Source of the DNA: Chrysomallon squamiferum
Taxonomy: Eukaryota > Mollusca > Gastropoda > Neomphalida > Peltospiridae
Direction of reading: 5' to 3'
NCBI GenBank assembly: GCA_012295275.1
Contig: CM022676.1
Coordinates: 1,572,510-1,632,509 of the forward strand
DNA: 60,000 nucleotides
Shown here: positions 39,656-51,065 of the stretch, piece by piece
Numbering within the stretch: the first letter of the stretch is position 1
Layout: every line of letters starts with the position of its first letter
Made by a program: the position numbers and the translations under genes
The notes under the pieces: model-generated
What the model was told of the DNA's origin: nothing
Seen by the model: the letters and a program-made list of their open reading frames with translations, nothing else
Databases searched by the model: none

Positions 39656-40618
39656 AGATAACCCCACAAAAAGACAATTATAGTAATACATTTTAAGATT
39701 AATATATTTTATTTTTCTATAAAATTTGAAAGCAGCCCAACTACAATTGTTTAGATATAACTGACAGTCTGATGTATCAAATGAGATATTCTTGTGTAAT
39801 ATATTCAGTTTGTGTGTGTATCTTTAGCATGTTTATATGATCACTGTGCACATTACTGTGTGTGCGCATTTGTATTTTTCAGTGAATGTATATTTATGAA
39901 TGTGTGTGCTTTATTTGCCAGAAATAAAAATTGTAACAAAATAATGAAATGTACAATGTAAGTCACAAAAAGCATTTGTATTTTGAAATATTCCAGGTAC
40001 CAGGTTTTAATGAATGTTTTTATATTATTTACACAGTCAGCATACTTCTGTGTGAGAACCGAGGCAGATCTGACCATGCACAGTGAAGACTGAATTTAAA
40101 ACTTTACCATTACTGTCATTGGTAAGTTGTTATTTCTAAATTATTTTTAAAAATATATGTTACAATGATTCATTAAGATAATTAAACAAATAAATAGTAT
40201 AATGTTACCAATAGAAAGATAATGTTAGAACTGGAAATTAGGCATGACCAGTAAGATTTATATATGATATTTCAGAAGCCATGATTTATTATTATTCTAT
40301 GTTATAATTTACTGTAAATATTTAATATTTAAACCAGTTGATTTTTTATTAGTTTATTTCTCTATTTTGATGTTTCACTTAAGGTGCCTCACCCAAGGGC
40401 CCAGGTAAAGTACTGACTGTAAATGTGATTAAGTAAACTGAGGCATGGATGACCTCAGTTATTACTGTGTTCAGTTCTTGTTGTTACAGTTAATTTAATT
40501 AATAGTGTTTGATTAACGGTCACTTGCTTAATTTCTGTCATGTGTGTCTGTGTTAAATATTTTCTGTAAACAATACAACTTGAGTGTATTGTATTGTGTA
40601 TATAAAATGTTGTATGAT

Positions 40619-40628
40619 TATTCGGTGC
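40619..40628. repeat. Left 10-bp direct repeat (putative target-site duplication)
   Basis: TATTCGGTGC, repeated exactly at 43192-43201. It directly precedes the truncated retroelement. Confidence 0.55.
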
Positions 40629-41087
40629 GAACCGATAAATACAGCACTCTTTGCAGACGACTGCGCCTTTTGGCGGGCAGGCAGATCGACCGCAGCAATA
40701 CAGAAACAAATACAAAAAGACTTAAACAACATAACCGATTGGGCGTTGAACTGGGGCATAAAGATTTCTCTTTCGAAAACGACGTGCCTCCTTTTCAACA
40801 AGAAATCAGACAACAGCAAGATCACACTCAACATCGACAACAACGTCATAACACAAACAAAGACATTCAAATTTCTAGGTGTGACATTCGACAGTCAACT
40901 CAACTTCCGATGCCACATACACAACATAATTGCATCCTGCAAAAAAACACCCAATCTTCTAAAGTTAATTTCCGGAACCAGTTGGGGAGCAAACGAGTCA
41001 ACGCTGATTTTGATACACAAAGCATGTATTCTCTCCAGGCTCGACTACGGAGCCACTGTTTCTCGAATGCTCCCAAACTCTATTTAA
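40629..41087 (+). pseudogene. Reverse transcriptase palm/thumb fragment
   Basis: The frame reads INTALFADDCAFWRAGRS, then ISLSKTTCLLFN, KFLGVTFDSQLNF and LISGTSWGAN, ending near LDYGATVSRMLPNSI at a frameshift stop. It contains the FADD catalytic pair but none of the earlier RT blocks, so it is not functional. The frame continues with a shift at ATTTAAAAAAA (about 41081-41091). Confidence 0.85.
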
Positions 41088-41490
41088 AAAAACTAGACAT
41101 AATTCAATCAAGTGCCCTCAGGGTGATCGGCCACCTGCCAAACACAACACCATCCAACAGCCTCCGGTCGGAATACAGCATCCAACCATTAAAATACAGA
41201 GGTAAACTGCAGCTACTAAAATACAACCTGAAAATACACACACTCAACACAGAACACCCGGTCAAGGATCTGGTCCCCGACGAACAAAGGATAGGACAGC
41301 TCTTCAAATCGCATAGTCTACTACTATCGAATTTCCTGACAACAGCTAGAGAAATCGAAAGAGAAACAGGAATAGGTGAAATGCCACTGCCGGCATACCA
41401 CAAAGAAACAAAACCAACAATAAACACACCTTTCCTGATCAAAAGAGAAACTGACAAAACAGAGATCCCACCGTTCAAAAAAATCATTTT
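41088..41490 (+). pseudogene. Retroelement ORF2 connector segment (post-RT)
   Basis: After the first frameshift the polyprotein continues with LKKLDIIQSSALRVIGHLPN, TTPSNSLRSEYSIQPLKYRG and a lysine-rich spacer to EIPPFKK. The segment is typical of the region between RT and RNase H in I-type elements. It is broken at its 3' end by a run of T (41487-41495). Confidence 0.8.
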
Positions 41491-42178
41491 TTTTTGGCAG
41501 CAGCAAACGACCACTACAAACAACACACGCACATCTACACTGACGGATCCGAAAACCCAGACAACGGGAGAGTAGGATTCGCCTTCATAGGTCACACAAA
41601 CAAACCCACATGCATACAATTCGGCCGTATCAGAAATCACCTTTCGGTATACACGGCCGAGTTGGTAGCCATCATCAGAGCCATGCTGTGGGTTAAACAC
41701 AACAACAACAAACACACAGTCATTTTCTCGGACAGTCTAAGTTCCGTGATCTCAGTACAATCTGGAAGTTCCAGCAGACCAGACCTGCTCAGCAAAATAC
41801 AACAACTACACGAGGACATACAACACAACAAGAAAGAACTAACCATCGAGTGGCTCCCAGCACACGTCGGCATCATCGGCAACGAACTTGCCGACCATTA
41901 CGCCAAAGAGTCACTCAGCATTAAAGACGAAGACATCTGCACAGACATACATTATGGAATAAACGAAATTGTCTCCATCGCTGCCAAACATTACGACAAA
42001 CAATGGCAAAACGAATGGAACAACACTAAAAACAAATGGCACTTAAACATCAAACCACTCGACAAAACACCCAAAATCACACTCACCAACAAACTACACA
42101 ACAACAATCTCACCAAAGCCAGAATTGGTTACTCAACCAACCTAAACGCAATACAATACAAATATCACACACCACATC
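41491..42178 (+). pseudogene. Retroelement RNase H domain
   Basis: The domain carries all four conserved acidic/His regions: YTDGS (first Asp), YTAELVAI (Glu), FSDSLSS (Asp) and AHVGIIGNELADHYAK (His/Asp). The surrounding text (THIYTDGSENPDNGRVGFAF, EWLPAHVGI) is intact and looks young. The frame shifts again near CACCACATCACCCAAC, just before the Cys/His motif. Confidence 0.9.
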
Positions 42179-42392
42179 ACCCAACTGCAGTTGTGGACTC
42201 TCAGAAACCATGAAACACTACTTGTTTCACTGTCCAAATTTTGCCAAGGAAAGACAAGCAGTACGCAATACATTGGAGGAACTAAAAATCGAGTTCACGC
42301 TCCAACACATCCTGGCACCAAACGTGAAAGACAGAGAGTTAGTCCTCGCTGCAGTAACAAATTACATTCTCAAAACAAAACACAAACATTAA
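42179..42392 (+). pseudogene. Retroelement C-terminal Cys/His motif
   Basis: In a new frame: NCSCGLSETMKHYLFHCPNF, a CxC...H...HC zinc-binding pattern of the kind found at the end of I-type ORF2 proteins, followed by a helix ending LKTKHKH and TAA. Confidence 0.8.
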
Positions 42393-42804
42393 ACCTTTTT
42401 TTTTTTTTTTTTTTGACACGAAAACAAACAACAATTATATAAATCTATTGACTTGCGGATTGATTGGTTGAACAGCTGATGGTTCTACGGATGGATCGGC
42501 TGATTGACGAATCAGTTTGAATGGCCAATTAAATTAATAATTAAAAAATGATAAACGTACTATACGAACCCACTTTCAGACACTACTAACCCGGTTATGG
42601 TGTCTTATTTCAATTTAATTTTTGTTTTCTTTTTTTTTCATATTCTTAGTCCTAGCTTCAGGATTTATAACATCTTTTAAATTAAAATAAAATGTAAATA
42701 AGTTAACTACATTTATGTTCTTATTTGTTTTAGTTGCAGGGTTTTTTTTATAATATCTTTTAAAACAATAAAAAGACCATTGGCAAAAAAAAAAAAAAAA
42801 AAAA

Positions 42805-43191
42805 ACAGGTTTGGACTACGTGGACCAGAAGGAAGCAGCCAAAAAAGAAACAACAACAGCAGCCAAAAAGAAACAACGACAGCAGCCAAGAGCAGAACAA
42901 CCAGGACGGCAAACAACACGGACCCGGTGATGGCTGAGAGATTGTGCCGGAGATCACGGGGGGGGCGAATTGCGTCTGCGAAACATCGGTACCGACTCGT
43001 TACGATCCGATATGCTGGACACTCCCTTGTGTCCTGCAATCGTGGCGAGAACCAATTCTTTTCCCTACCCAAAAGAATGCATCTCTGCGACGGACACTTC
43101 CGCTGACCTGTCAGAAAGCGTGCCCGTCGCAGACGTGCTTCGCAACAGCTTGCTCTGATTAGCACGTTAATTTTTTTCCTATTCCTATTCC
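42805..43191 (+). mobile_element. Second retroelement fragment (ORF1-like or 5' region) fused after the poly(A)
   Basis: Directly after poly(A) the sequence turns GC-rich and coding-like. One frame reads GLDYVDQKEAAKKETTTAAK, a Lys/Gln-rich start, a TGA near 42928, then LRLRNIGTDSLRSDMLDTPL, CPAIVARTNSFPYPKECISA and TDTSADLSESVPVADVLRN to TGA. This looks like the amino-terminal (gag-like ORF1) part of a non-LTR element, but I do not recognise a named domain. It ends in a short CCTATT repeat and the right copy of the 10-bp direct repeat. Its position after the 3' end of the RT fragment reverses the normal order. Confidence 0.5.
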
Positions 43192-43201
43192 TATTCGGTG
43201 C
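43192..43201. repeat. Right 10-bp direct repeat (putative target-site duplication)
   Basis: TATTCGGTGC, identical to 40619-40628. Together they bracket both retroelement fragments. Confidence 0.55.
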
Positions 43202-46200
43202 ATGTTGTACATATAGTTTAGTAATATCCCTTCTTTTGTTTTAGGTTTTTTTGTTTTTTAGTGTTGGTTACAGAAGTTTTACAACACACACAGCTAGTGT
43301 TGTCTGTGAGATAACATTATTACTTTGTAGTGTGCAGCAAAACTGAATTATTGTCTAATTCAAAAAGATGACAACAACAACAACAACAACAAAAGAAATG
43401 AATCCTAAACAGTAAATAAATGTTGGTGTTGTGTGTGTAATAATTCTAGTCATAATCTCACAAGAAAAAGAAAAAATTCCCCAGTCACAAATACGTAACC
43501 TAAATCAAAACCATGTTTTTAAAAACTTATCTGCATTTACTGTATTTGAGATTTATTTTTATTATGCACACACAAATCACATGTACTGCCGAGACAGTAA
43601 GTGTTTGTTTTATTTCACACAGCTTATTTTATTACTGTTCTCATCCAGCCATGATGTGTTTTGAATTAATTAACCTCTGAGTTCAGTGACCCACGTCTCC
43701 GAACATGACTGATGTACGTACAGAGCATCTGGTGTGAAAATAATTTGATAAAGAAAAATTGCGTTGATGAGAATATCACGTGTTCAACTGTTATTAAATA
43801 GATTATTTATTCAGAGCTGTGTAGTTCATTACAAACTGCTAGATTTTACTTTATTTATAAATATAATAATATATAAAACTGCTAATTCGTCTTTTTGCTT
43901 AATACTTATAAATGTTATCTTCAGTTATTTATTAATTTGTATGTTTATAAACTCTAAATCTTAAATTATTAAATTGGTGTATTTTATAAACTCTAAATCT
44001 TAAATTATTAAATTGGTGTATTTTATAAAACTCTAAATCTTAAATGATTAAATTGGTGTATTTTATAAACTATAAATCTTAAATGATTAAATTGGTGTAT
44101 TTTATAAACTCTAAATCTTAAATTATTAAATTGGTGTATTTTATAAACTCTAAATCTTAAATTATTAAATTGGTGTATTTTATAAAACTCTAAATCTTAA
44201 ATGATTAAATTGGTGTATTTTATAAACTCTAAATCTTAAATGATTAAATTGGTGTATTTTATAAACTCTAAATCTTAAATGATTAAATTGTATTTTATAG
44301 AACTATAAATTTTACTTTATTAAATTGAGTAGTTTATAAAACTAATTTTCTTTTCTTTACTAACATTATTTATTAGCCCTGTTATTTTATAAAACTTGTA
44401 TTTTCTTTTTTAATAATTTTTGTGCATTGTATAAATATGAATTTTACATTATTTATTAATCTTCCTATTTATCAACTCACCAATTTGGTTTGTAATTGAT
44501 AAGTGCCCATATTTTATAAAAATGCTAATTTTATTTATTAACCTATTTTAAAATGATGATTTAAAACTGTATACTTTCTGTTTTTACATACTTTATTATT
44601 AATACAGATTGAATGGCATATCCCTAGTAATAATAATAATAAATAAATATACCAGTGTATACTGGTGGTGGTACACAAACTCTAAGCAGAATTAGCATAC
44701 TTTCAGATGAATGTTGATTTTAAAACAAATACAATAAATCTAAAATTTATAAAAATTCTTTATTAATTTGTTGTGTTGCGACTTAAAAACATAAATATCC
44801 ACATACAAGATGCTTACTGCTGACTGAAAAAGAGTAACTTCAAGCGCAATATAATTTTTATTACTCTATTGTTCTCAAGCATGTTTGAAAACACAGTCTG
44901 CAAACAAAATACTCAGTTCTTTCAAACACCTGATTACCTGTGTTGATGTGTTGTTTGTTCATTCATTCATCATTCATTCATTCTCTTATTTACAGTTTCA
45001 GTAACCAGAAATAACAAAGATGTAGGACAATTATCATCATTTATTATACATTGAATTATTTACATAATGACAAATAATGAAAATAACTTTAATATCACAT
45101 GACAGTCACATGATCTTTGAATACAAATAAACTTGCACACTAGATGGCACTTTTAAAATCAAATGACCATAGGGGAAAAAGAAGTTAGACATTGCACAGG
45201 CAATAGATACAATAACATGCCAAAAGTATCTCAGAGAATATAGGTACTGCTGTGTAGATACAGGGTCATTGTACGAGCTTTATAATCCAGTTATTTGACT
45301 TTTGATATTCTAAATATATAAATTTCCATGTTAATGTTCTATCTTTATAAGATATGAAGATAAGAATGGCCAGGGTGTGTGATAGGCATTGCATATCATG
45401 TGTTATCATTGATATAGAGTTAATTAACTTTATTTAGAATGTAACAGAATGAAACTCTTGTCAAATTAACTGATAATGTTGTGTTATATAACACATGTTG
45501 GATATGTAACATGCTAAATTGGCAATAAATAAAATAAAAATGTTTTTATATGATTTATATTTTGCAGAGGAAATAATAAATTACAATTTTTATTTTTATA
45601 CTTATACTGAAAATTACAATTATAAGGATTTCTCATTATATTAAATGTAATAATAATTAATAATAATAAATAATAAGTAAACAAAAGTAGTAATAATGGT
45701 ATTAATAATATTTATAGTAATAAAAAAAATTAAATAAAAATATTAATAATAAAATGTTCAAAACAATTACTTTTATAGAAATACAATCTTTTACTAAAAA
45801 TCACATGCCTGTGCTGGTTAACATTATAAAACATATAAATTAAATGTATTTCAAAAATATATAAAAATAACTAAATTAAAAATGCTAGGATTTCAATATT
45901 TTTAATGTGGATTTCTGAAGATATACCATGCCTCAAGTTTAATACAAATTTATAAACATTTTTTTTTTATTAAAATTATATATTACATGTAACCCTCTTA
46001 TGTTGTCACAATTAGCTAATTATTTCTTTTATAGTTGAAAAATGTAGTTTAAATATAAATAAAAGAATAACAATTTTTGACCAATTAAAAATAGTTTTGC
46101 TTAGTATATTACTCGTTGTAAAGATGAGCTAAACAGATTCACTTTATGATATAAAAGTTTTAAGAAAGAATTCACATAACTCGTGTTTTTTCTGGCTAAC

Positions 46201-47462
46201 TCATGTCCACACTACAGAGTGCTAAACTAATATTTAAAACATGATGAGTTTTTCTTTGTTTTTAATATCAAATAATAATAATAAATCAGTAAAACTGATA
46301 GTACAAAAGAATTTTCATGTAATATTGAATTAGAATTCTAAATTTAAATAATAATAATAATAATAATAAATTAATCAAAAAGAAAAGACAATTCATGGTC
46401 CACTGCATTTTTAATCTCTAATTTTCATAAAGTTGAGATTCCTATATATAAGAGAGGTAACAATAACACAAGTAACATCAATATTCATAATACTGTCCAT
46501 GATCTGCTTCTCGTTTGTTCACACCCTTCGAAGGGTTAACATTACCCTCAGTTGAGCAAAAGTGTTTGAAATATGAAATTTCAAAAAGAGAGAGGAAAAA
46601 AAGTATAATTATTTATATATATAAATTTTTTTAATGAAATATTCACATGACAACCTGCCATTACAAGGTCAAGGTCAAACAATTTATTACTATTTTTTGA
46701 TACTATTCAGGAAATGTTTTGTCATATAATACAACATGCATTTAAAGTTAAATGCCATCACAAATTGCATTTTTAGTTTCAAATCTCAAACTGCCAATTA
46801 TCTGAGTTTTTTATGTTTGTTGCTATGGAAATAGTGTTTGAAATGGCAGATAAGATGTATTAGTGTGTAGAGGTATGTTGCACAAAGAAAATGTTAATCT
46901 CAAAGAATTTATCTTCTCACAGCCAATGGCTTCACATCTGGATAAATGACATAATCTTTTTCAAGGTAGATAATCCATATGTAGTGAAAACCAACAATTC
47001 ATTTCTCACCAAGGAAACAACAAGCTGAAGGTAGTCTCTTCACTGACAAGCTACATCAGCTCAAAGTAAAAAACATAAAAGTTGTGTTTAGTCAAGGGGG
47101 ACAATTCAAGTTTCCCATTTCAGTTTCAGAACAAAATCTAATTGTAATCTTCCTATTGGACATATTTCAAATATATTTCTTCACCACTTCTTCATTACTT
47201 GCAAACGATTTCCATTCCAATCAACACCACTCTGAACCAGTCTCCATAGCAACGACAGTTGACTGCGAGCTGCACTTTGAACACAGTTTTGAGAAGACAC
47301 TCATCATCATCGTGATAGCAACACCAATGTGAACTGTAGCACCATCTCTCAGAATACCAATAATAATAATTAATAATTTACATTAAGTGCTGCCAACTAA
47401 TTCTCGTTATCAAGTTAAATAAGAAACCCGTCTTCACTGTTAACCAAAGGTCATGCCTCGTG
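43202..47462. other. AT-rich intergenic spacer and 3' UTR side of the Ihog/CDON-like gene
   Basis: No gene is supported. The stretch holds the minisatellite at 43946-44300, ATTC-rich text at 44960-44985, and several short AAT runs (45648-45680, 46348-46370). The last several hundred bases before 47463 are probably the 3' UTR of the minus-strand receptor gene. They are less simple than the rest, but I cannot fix a polyadenylation site. Confidence 0.55.
43946..44300. repeat. About 40-bp minisatellite
   Basis: Nine copies of a unit containing TATAAACTCTAAATCTTAAA and TTATTAAATTGGTGTATTT. ATTA and GATTA variants of the unit are intermixed. Confidence 0.95.
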
Positions 47463-47584
47463 TCAGAGGTCAACATTTGTGTGTAACACATCAGAACACT
47501 GAGTGCCATTGTTTATGAATGTGCGAGAACCATCTGAGTTTGTCACAGATGACTTGTTGAACGTCGTAAACTCTACTGTGCCTT
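47463..47584 (-). CDS. Receptor terminal coding exon
   Basis: A 122-base exon after TTTCAG. It continues the frame from the exon ending at 48030 (DLSSN plus a split Glu codon) with GTVEFTTFNKSSVTNSDGSR to a TGA read at 47463-47465. Without it the frame of the previous exon would run into the CA repeat of the intron, so I prefer this splice. Confidence 0.8.
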
Positions 47585-50500
47585 CTGAAACAATAAACAA
47601 ACATTATTAAACAATAACTCTCAGCCATGAAAATCTGCTTACACAATAACTAAATAAATAAATATTATTAACAGTGATAGTCACAGTACTACAGACAAAT
47701 ATAACGTATCCAACAGAATGTTTATACATTATGATATGTTTAAAAATACTCTTGATTTTAGTAAATGTAAGAAATTCACTTGTAAGATGTAATTTATATA
47801 CACTGATGTCCTTCAAGTGTCAGTATCTGTATGTGTGTGTGGGTCTGTGCAGGATTGCTCTCTCTGTGTATGAATGTATCAATACAAAAAGTATAACCAA
47901 TTTTCTTTTTAAACTAGAATCTATATTGATTATGTTATATTACTAACCACTAATTAGAGTGTGTGTGTGTGTGTGCATGTGTGTGTGTGTGTGTGTGTGC
48001 GTGTGTGTGCTTGCAGCATATAAACTGACCGTTACTACTCAAGTCTGTGTTTGTAGCTTGATCCTTTGTTGTGTGTTCTCGACTCTGGGGTCGTTTCCGC
48101 CTGCGTTTGTGTTTCACCTGGTTGCCGGGCACACTGCTGGGTGATAAATTGTCCATAGAATGATGTGCACCATACATGTGGTGACTGTCACACCTGTCAC
48201 TGTCATTATGGGCTAACTGTTCCTCAGACAGGTAAGTTTCCACATATCTGACAGGTAGGTGATACTTAGGAGAAACTCTACAGTTCAACTCACAACCTGC
48301 AATATCATCATCATTCGCGGAGTATGGCTGAGGCGAAAATGAGTGAAATGTTGATGGGTTACCCCCTGGATGGGCGGGGTAGTCACCCACACTCCCATCT
48401 ATACAGTTTTGATTAGGTGTGAGTCTATCAGTATCTGTTTTACCAGTGTTTATTGTGTTACTGTTGTTATCATTGTTGTTCTGGTATACACTGTAGGATG
48501 GAACCATCCCGTTAGCCATCATGTGATGCTGCAAAATACATTGAAAAAATCAAAAACTTTGAAAACATTGCATGTAACATTATACATACATTTCACAGAG
48601 TGAAAATATACTCAGTACATATATTATACTTACAAGCTTGCTTATAACTTTATTTGTTTTTTAACTCTGCCTTCCATGGTACATATTTCCTGTCCAGCCA
48701 TGAAGAATCCATAATGTTAGTGTTATACCAAACATTACTGTAGCAACATGATGTAGCTTATTTTAATGTACCAGATGCACAGAGTGTTCAGAGAATAATT
48801 TCTTACCTGTTTTTGTTGATTTAAAATTACTAGGATAAAGAAATGCAAGATAAAATTTTATATACAATTTACACAGTAAATTTATCTTAAAGTTTAAATT
48901 TATTGCTGAAAGGGTGAAGTTTTATTTCTTACACTGTAAGGTTTTCCTGGATCTGTTGCTGCTGTCTCCATTTCAGACAGAGGGTTGACGTTGATGTTCA
49001 TCTTGTTGTGCTGACTTTGAGGTAGATGTCCGTTGCCGACGAGGCCGTTGAGGCCGTTTAAAGGGTAGCCATTCATGTACTTCTTTCTCATGCTCTCCGA
49101 GTAGATCCTCTGAGCCTGGTCTTGAAACTTTGTAGTGTGAACCACTCCAGACATTGCTGTGTGAACAAAATAACACTTTAAATAAGATGTAGTGTGAACA
49201 AAATAACACTTCAAATAAGATGTAGTGTGAACAAAATAACACTTTAAATAAGATGTAGTGTGAACAAAATAACACTTTAAATAACAAGTAGTGTGAACAA
49301 AATAACACTTTAAATAACACAGTATTTAACATGTAGTGAAATACTCTATAAATATAAATTAATATTTCCGTTTAATGTGAAGAAAAAAGTAAATGCTTTG
49401 TGAAATTTAGCAGCAAGGGATCTTTTTTATGATGAAGTGAAACAAGATATGATGGGAAATAGTAAATAATCTGAGATGTAGCCTTTGAAACTTGTCCACT
49501 AGTCTTCTATATTAAACAGTAATCAAATAAGAAAAGTTAAAACCTTTACTCGAACTTACCAAGCAAAGCTCGCTGTTTTCTCTGTCGCCACCAGCACATG
49601 ATCATGAACACAATCAGAACTACAAAGAGAAATGCCAGGACGATGCCGAGGGCGAGGTAGAGAGTCTCACTGCTCAGTTGTGTGTCTGTCTTTCCTGCAA
49701 CAGGCTCGTTGTCACTGTCACTGTCACGATGTGAAGAATCAGGTTTGTACGAATCAGGTTTTCTTGTGTTGGAGTCGGGCACGTTGTTGTCAGGTTGAGG
49801 AGTTGGAAGAAGAGGAAAGTTTGGACGTTTCTGACTGCCTGATGACTGTGTTCTCTGCACAACGGTGGTGCTGTAGTCGCTAGTGCCAGCCGAGTTGAAA
49901 CACTGCATACGGATGCTGTACTCTGTGTCTGGTATCAGTCTGTCGATGATGTGTTGTCGAATTCCTGCTCCAATTATTGGGATCTGCTTGTCATCTTCCT
50001 GCGAGTGGTAGGGCTTGTAGTAGATGTAGAAACCTTCAATAGGTGACGAGTCAACAGGCAGATACTGAAACACAGCAACAAGTTCCTTGTTAGCACATAC
50101 ACTCACACATTTACACAGAAAGATATTATAAGGGATATCATTGTTAATATATTTATTATTTTACATTATCTGTATACATTATTATGAATAATTCTGTGTG
50201 TTTAGAATTGCTTTTTCATATAAAATTTAATTTTTCTTATTTGATTATTGTATCAGTCAAAACAATTATAATATTTCAATATAAAATGTTAATATTTTAT
50301 TAAATATTTTATACCTACATACATGATTCGTTAAAAGCTATATCTTTACATATTATGAATATACTTACTCTCCATTTAACTCCAATGGCATAAACTGTTT
50401 TATCTAAATCTTGATCATAATATTCAATAGGTTTTGCCTCAACAATTCTAGGCTTGTCCACTGGTGGGCTTGGTTCCTTACGTGGTGCCACCTGGAGTGT

Positions 50501-50994
50501 AAATCTAACTGAGTTATGTCCCACTTTGTTGTCGTTGTTTGAGTACACAGCAGCTATACGGAACTTGTATGTACCTCCTGCAATAAAAAGAAATATTTAT
50601 TAAATTGCTTTAGTCTTACTAATATAAAAGAAAATCACAGTTGTTCAATTACAATTATAGTAAATTGTTCTTATATGTATGACTTTAGCGTATCCGTACA
50701 ATCTCAGGGTATCTGTACAACTTTATGGTATCTATACAATCTAAGGTATCATCTAAACAATCTTCAAGCTTTCAAGACATGCTTCCTTTCAGTCAATTTA
50801 TTTAAAAAAAAATTATATTAACATATGGATACAAGCAATCACATGGAAAATATTTAAACAAGTTAAAGAACTTGTCTCAAGATATTAATAAATTTGTTCC
50901 TCTATTTTAAAAAATCTTAAGAATGCATTTACTGAAACACTAGAAAAATTTTCAAGTAGGTGATAGCATATAAAAATGAAAGCTAGAGAGAGCT

Positions 50995-51065
<71 letters not shown>

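Larger units (their letters stand above)
40629..42804 (+). mobile_element. 5'-truncated non-LTR retrotransposon (I/Nimb-like), 3' half with poly(A)
   Basis: The element starts just before the reverse-transcriptase catalytic box (LFADDCAFW) and continues through KFLGVTFDSQLNF, an RNase H domain and a C-terminal zinc-knuckle-like CSCG...HYLFHC motif. It ends with a stop at 42390-42392, a 3' UTR, AATAAA near 42766 and poly(A) from 42784. RNase H after RT points to the I group rather than Jockey. Three frameshifts break the frame (near 41085, 41490 and 42178). The upstream endonuclease, most of RT and any ORF1 are missing here. Composition is A/C-rich on this strand and much less AT-biased than the host DNA. 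Confidence 0.9.

Noticed and set aside
40455-41882. Long minus-strand frames over the RT/RNase H element (including a 203-residue one)
   Set aside because: They mirror the plus-strand retroelement; the RT and RNase H motifs are only on the plus strand.
42713-43165. 150-residue minus-strand frame over the second retroelement fragment
   Set aside because: It is antisense to the more protein-like plus frames, and its hydrophobic part comes from the complement of poly(A) and CAA-rich text.
48973-49332. Minus-strand frame with repeated LFKVLFCSHYI units
   Set aside because: It is the translation of the 33-bp intronic tandem repeat running into a real exon in the wrong frame.
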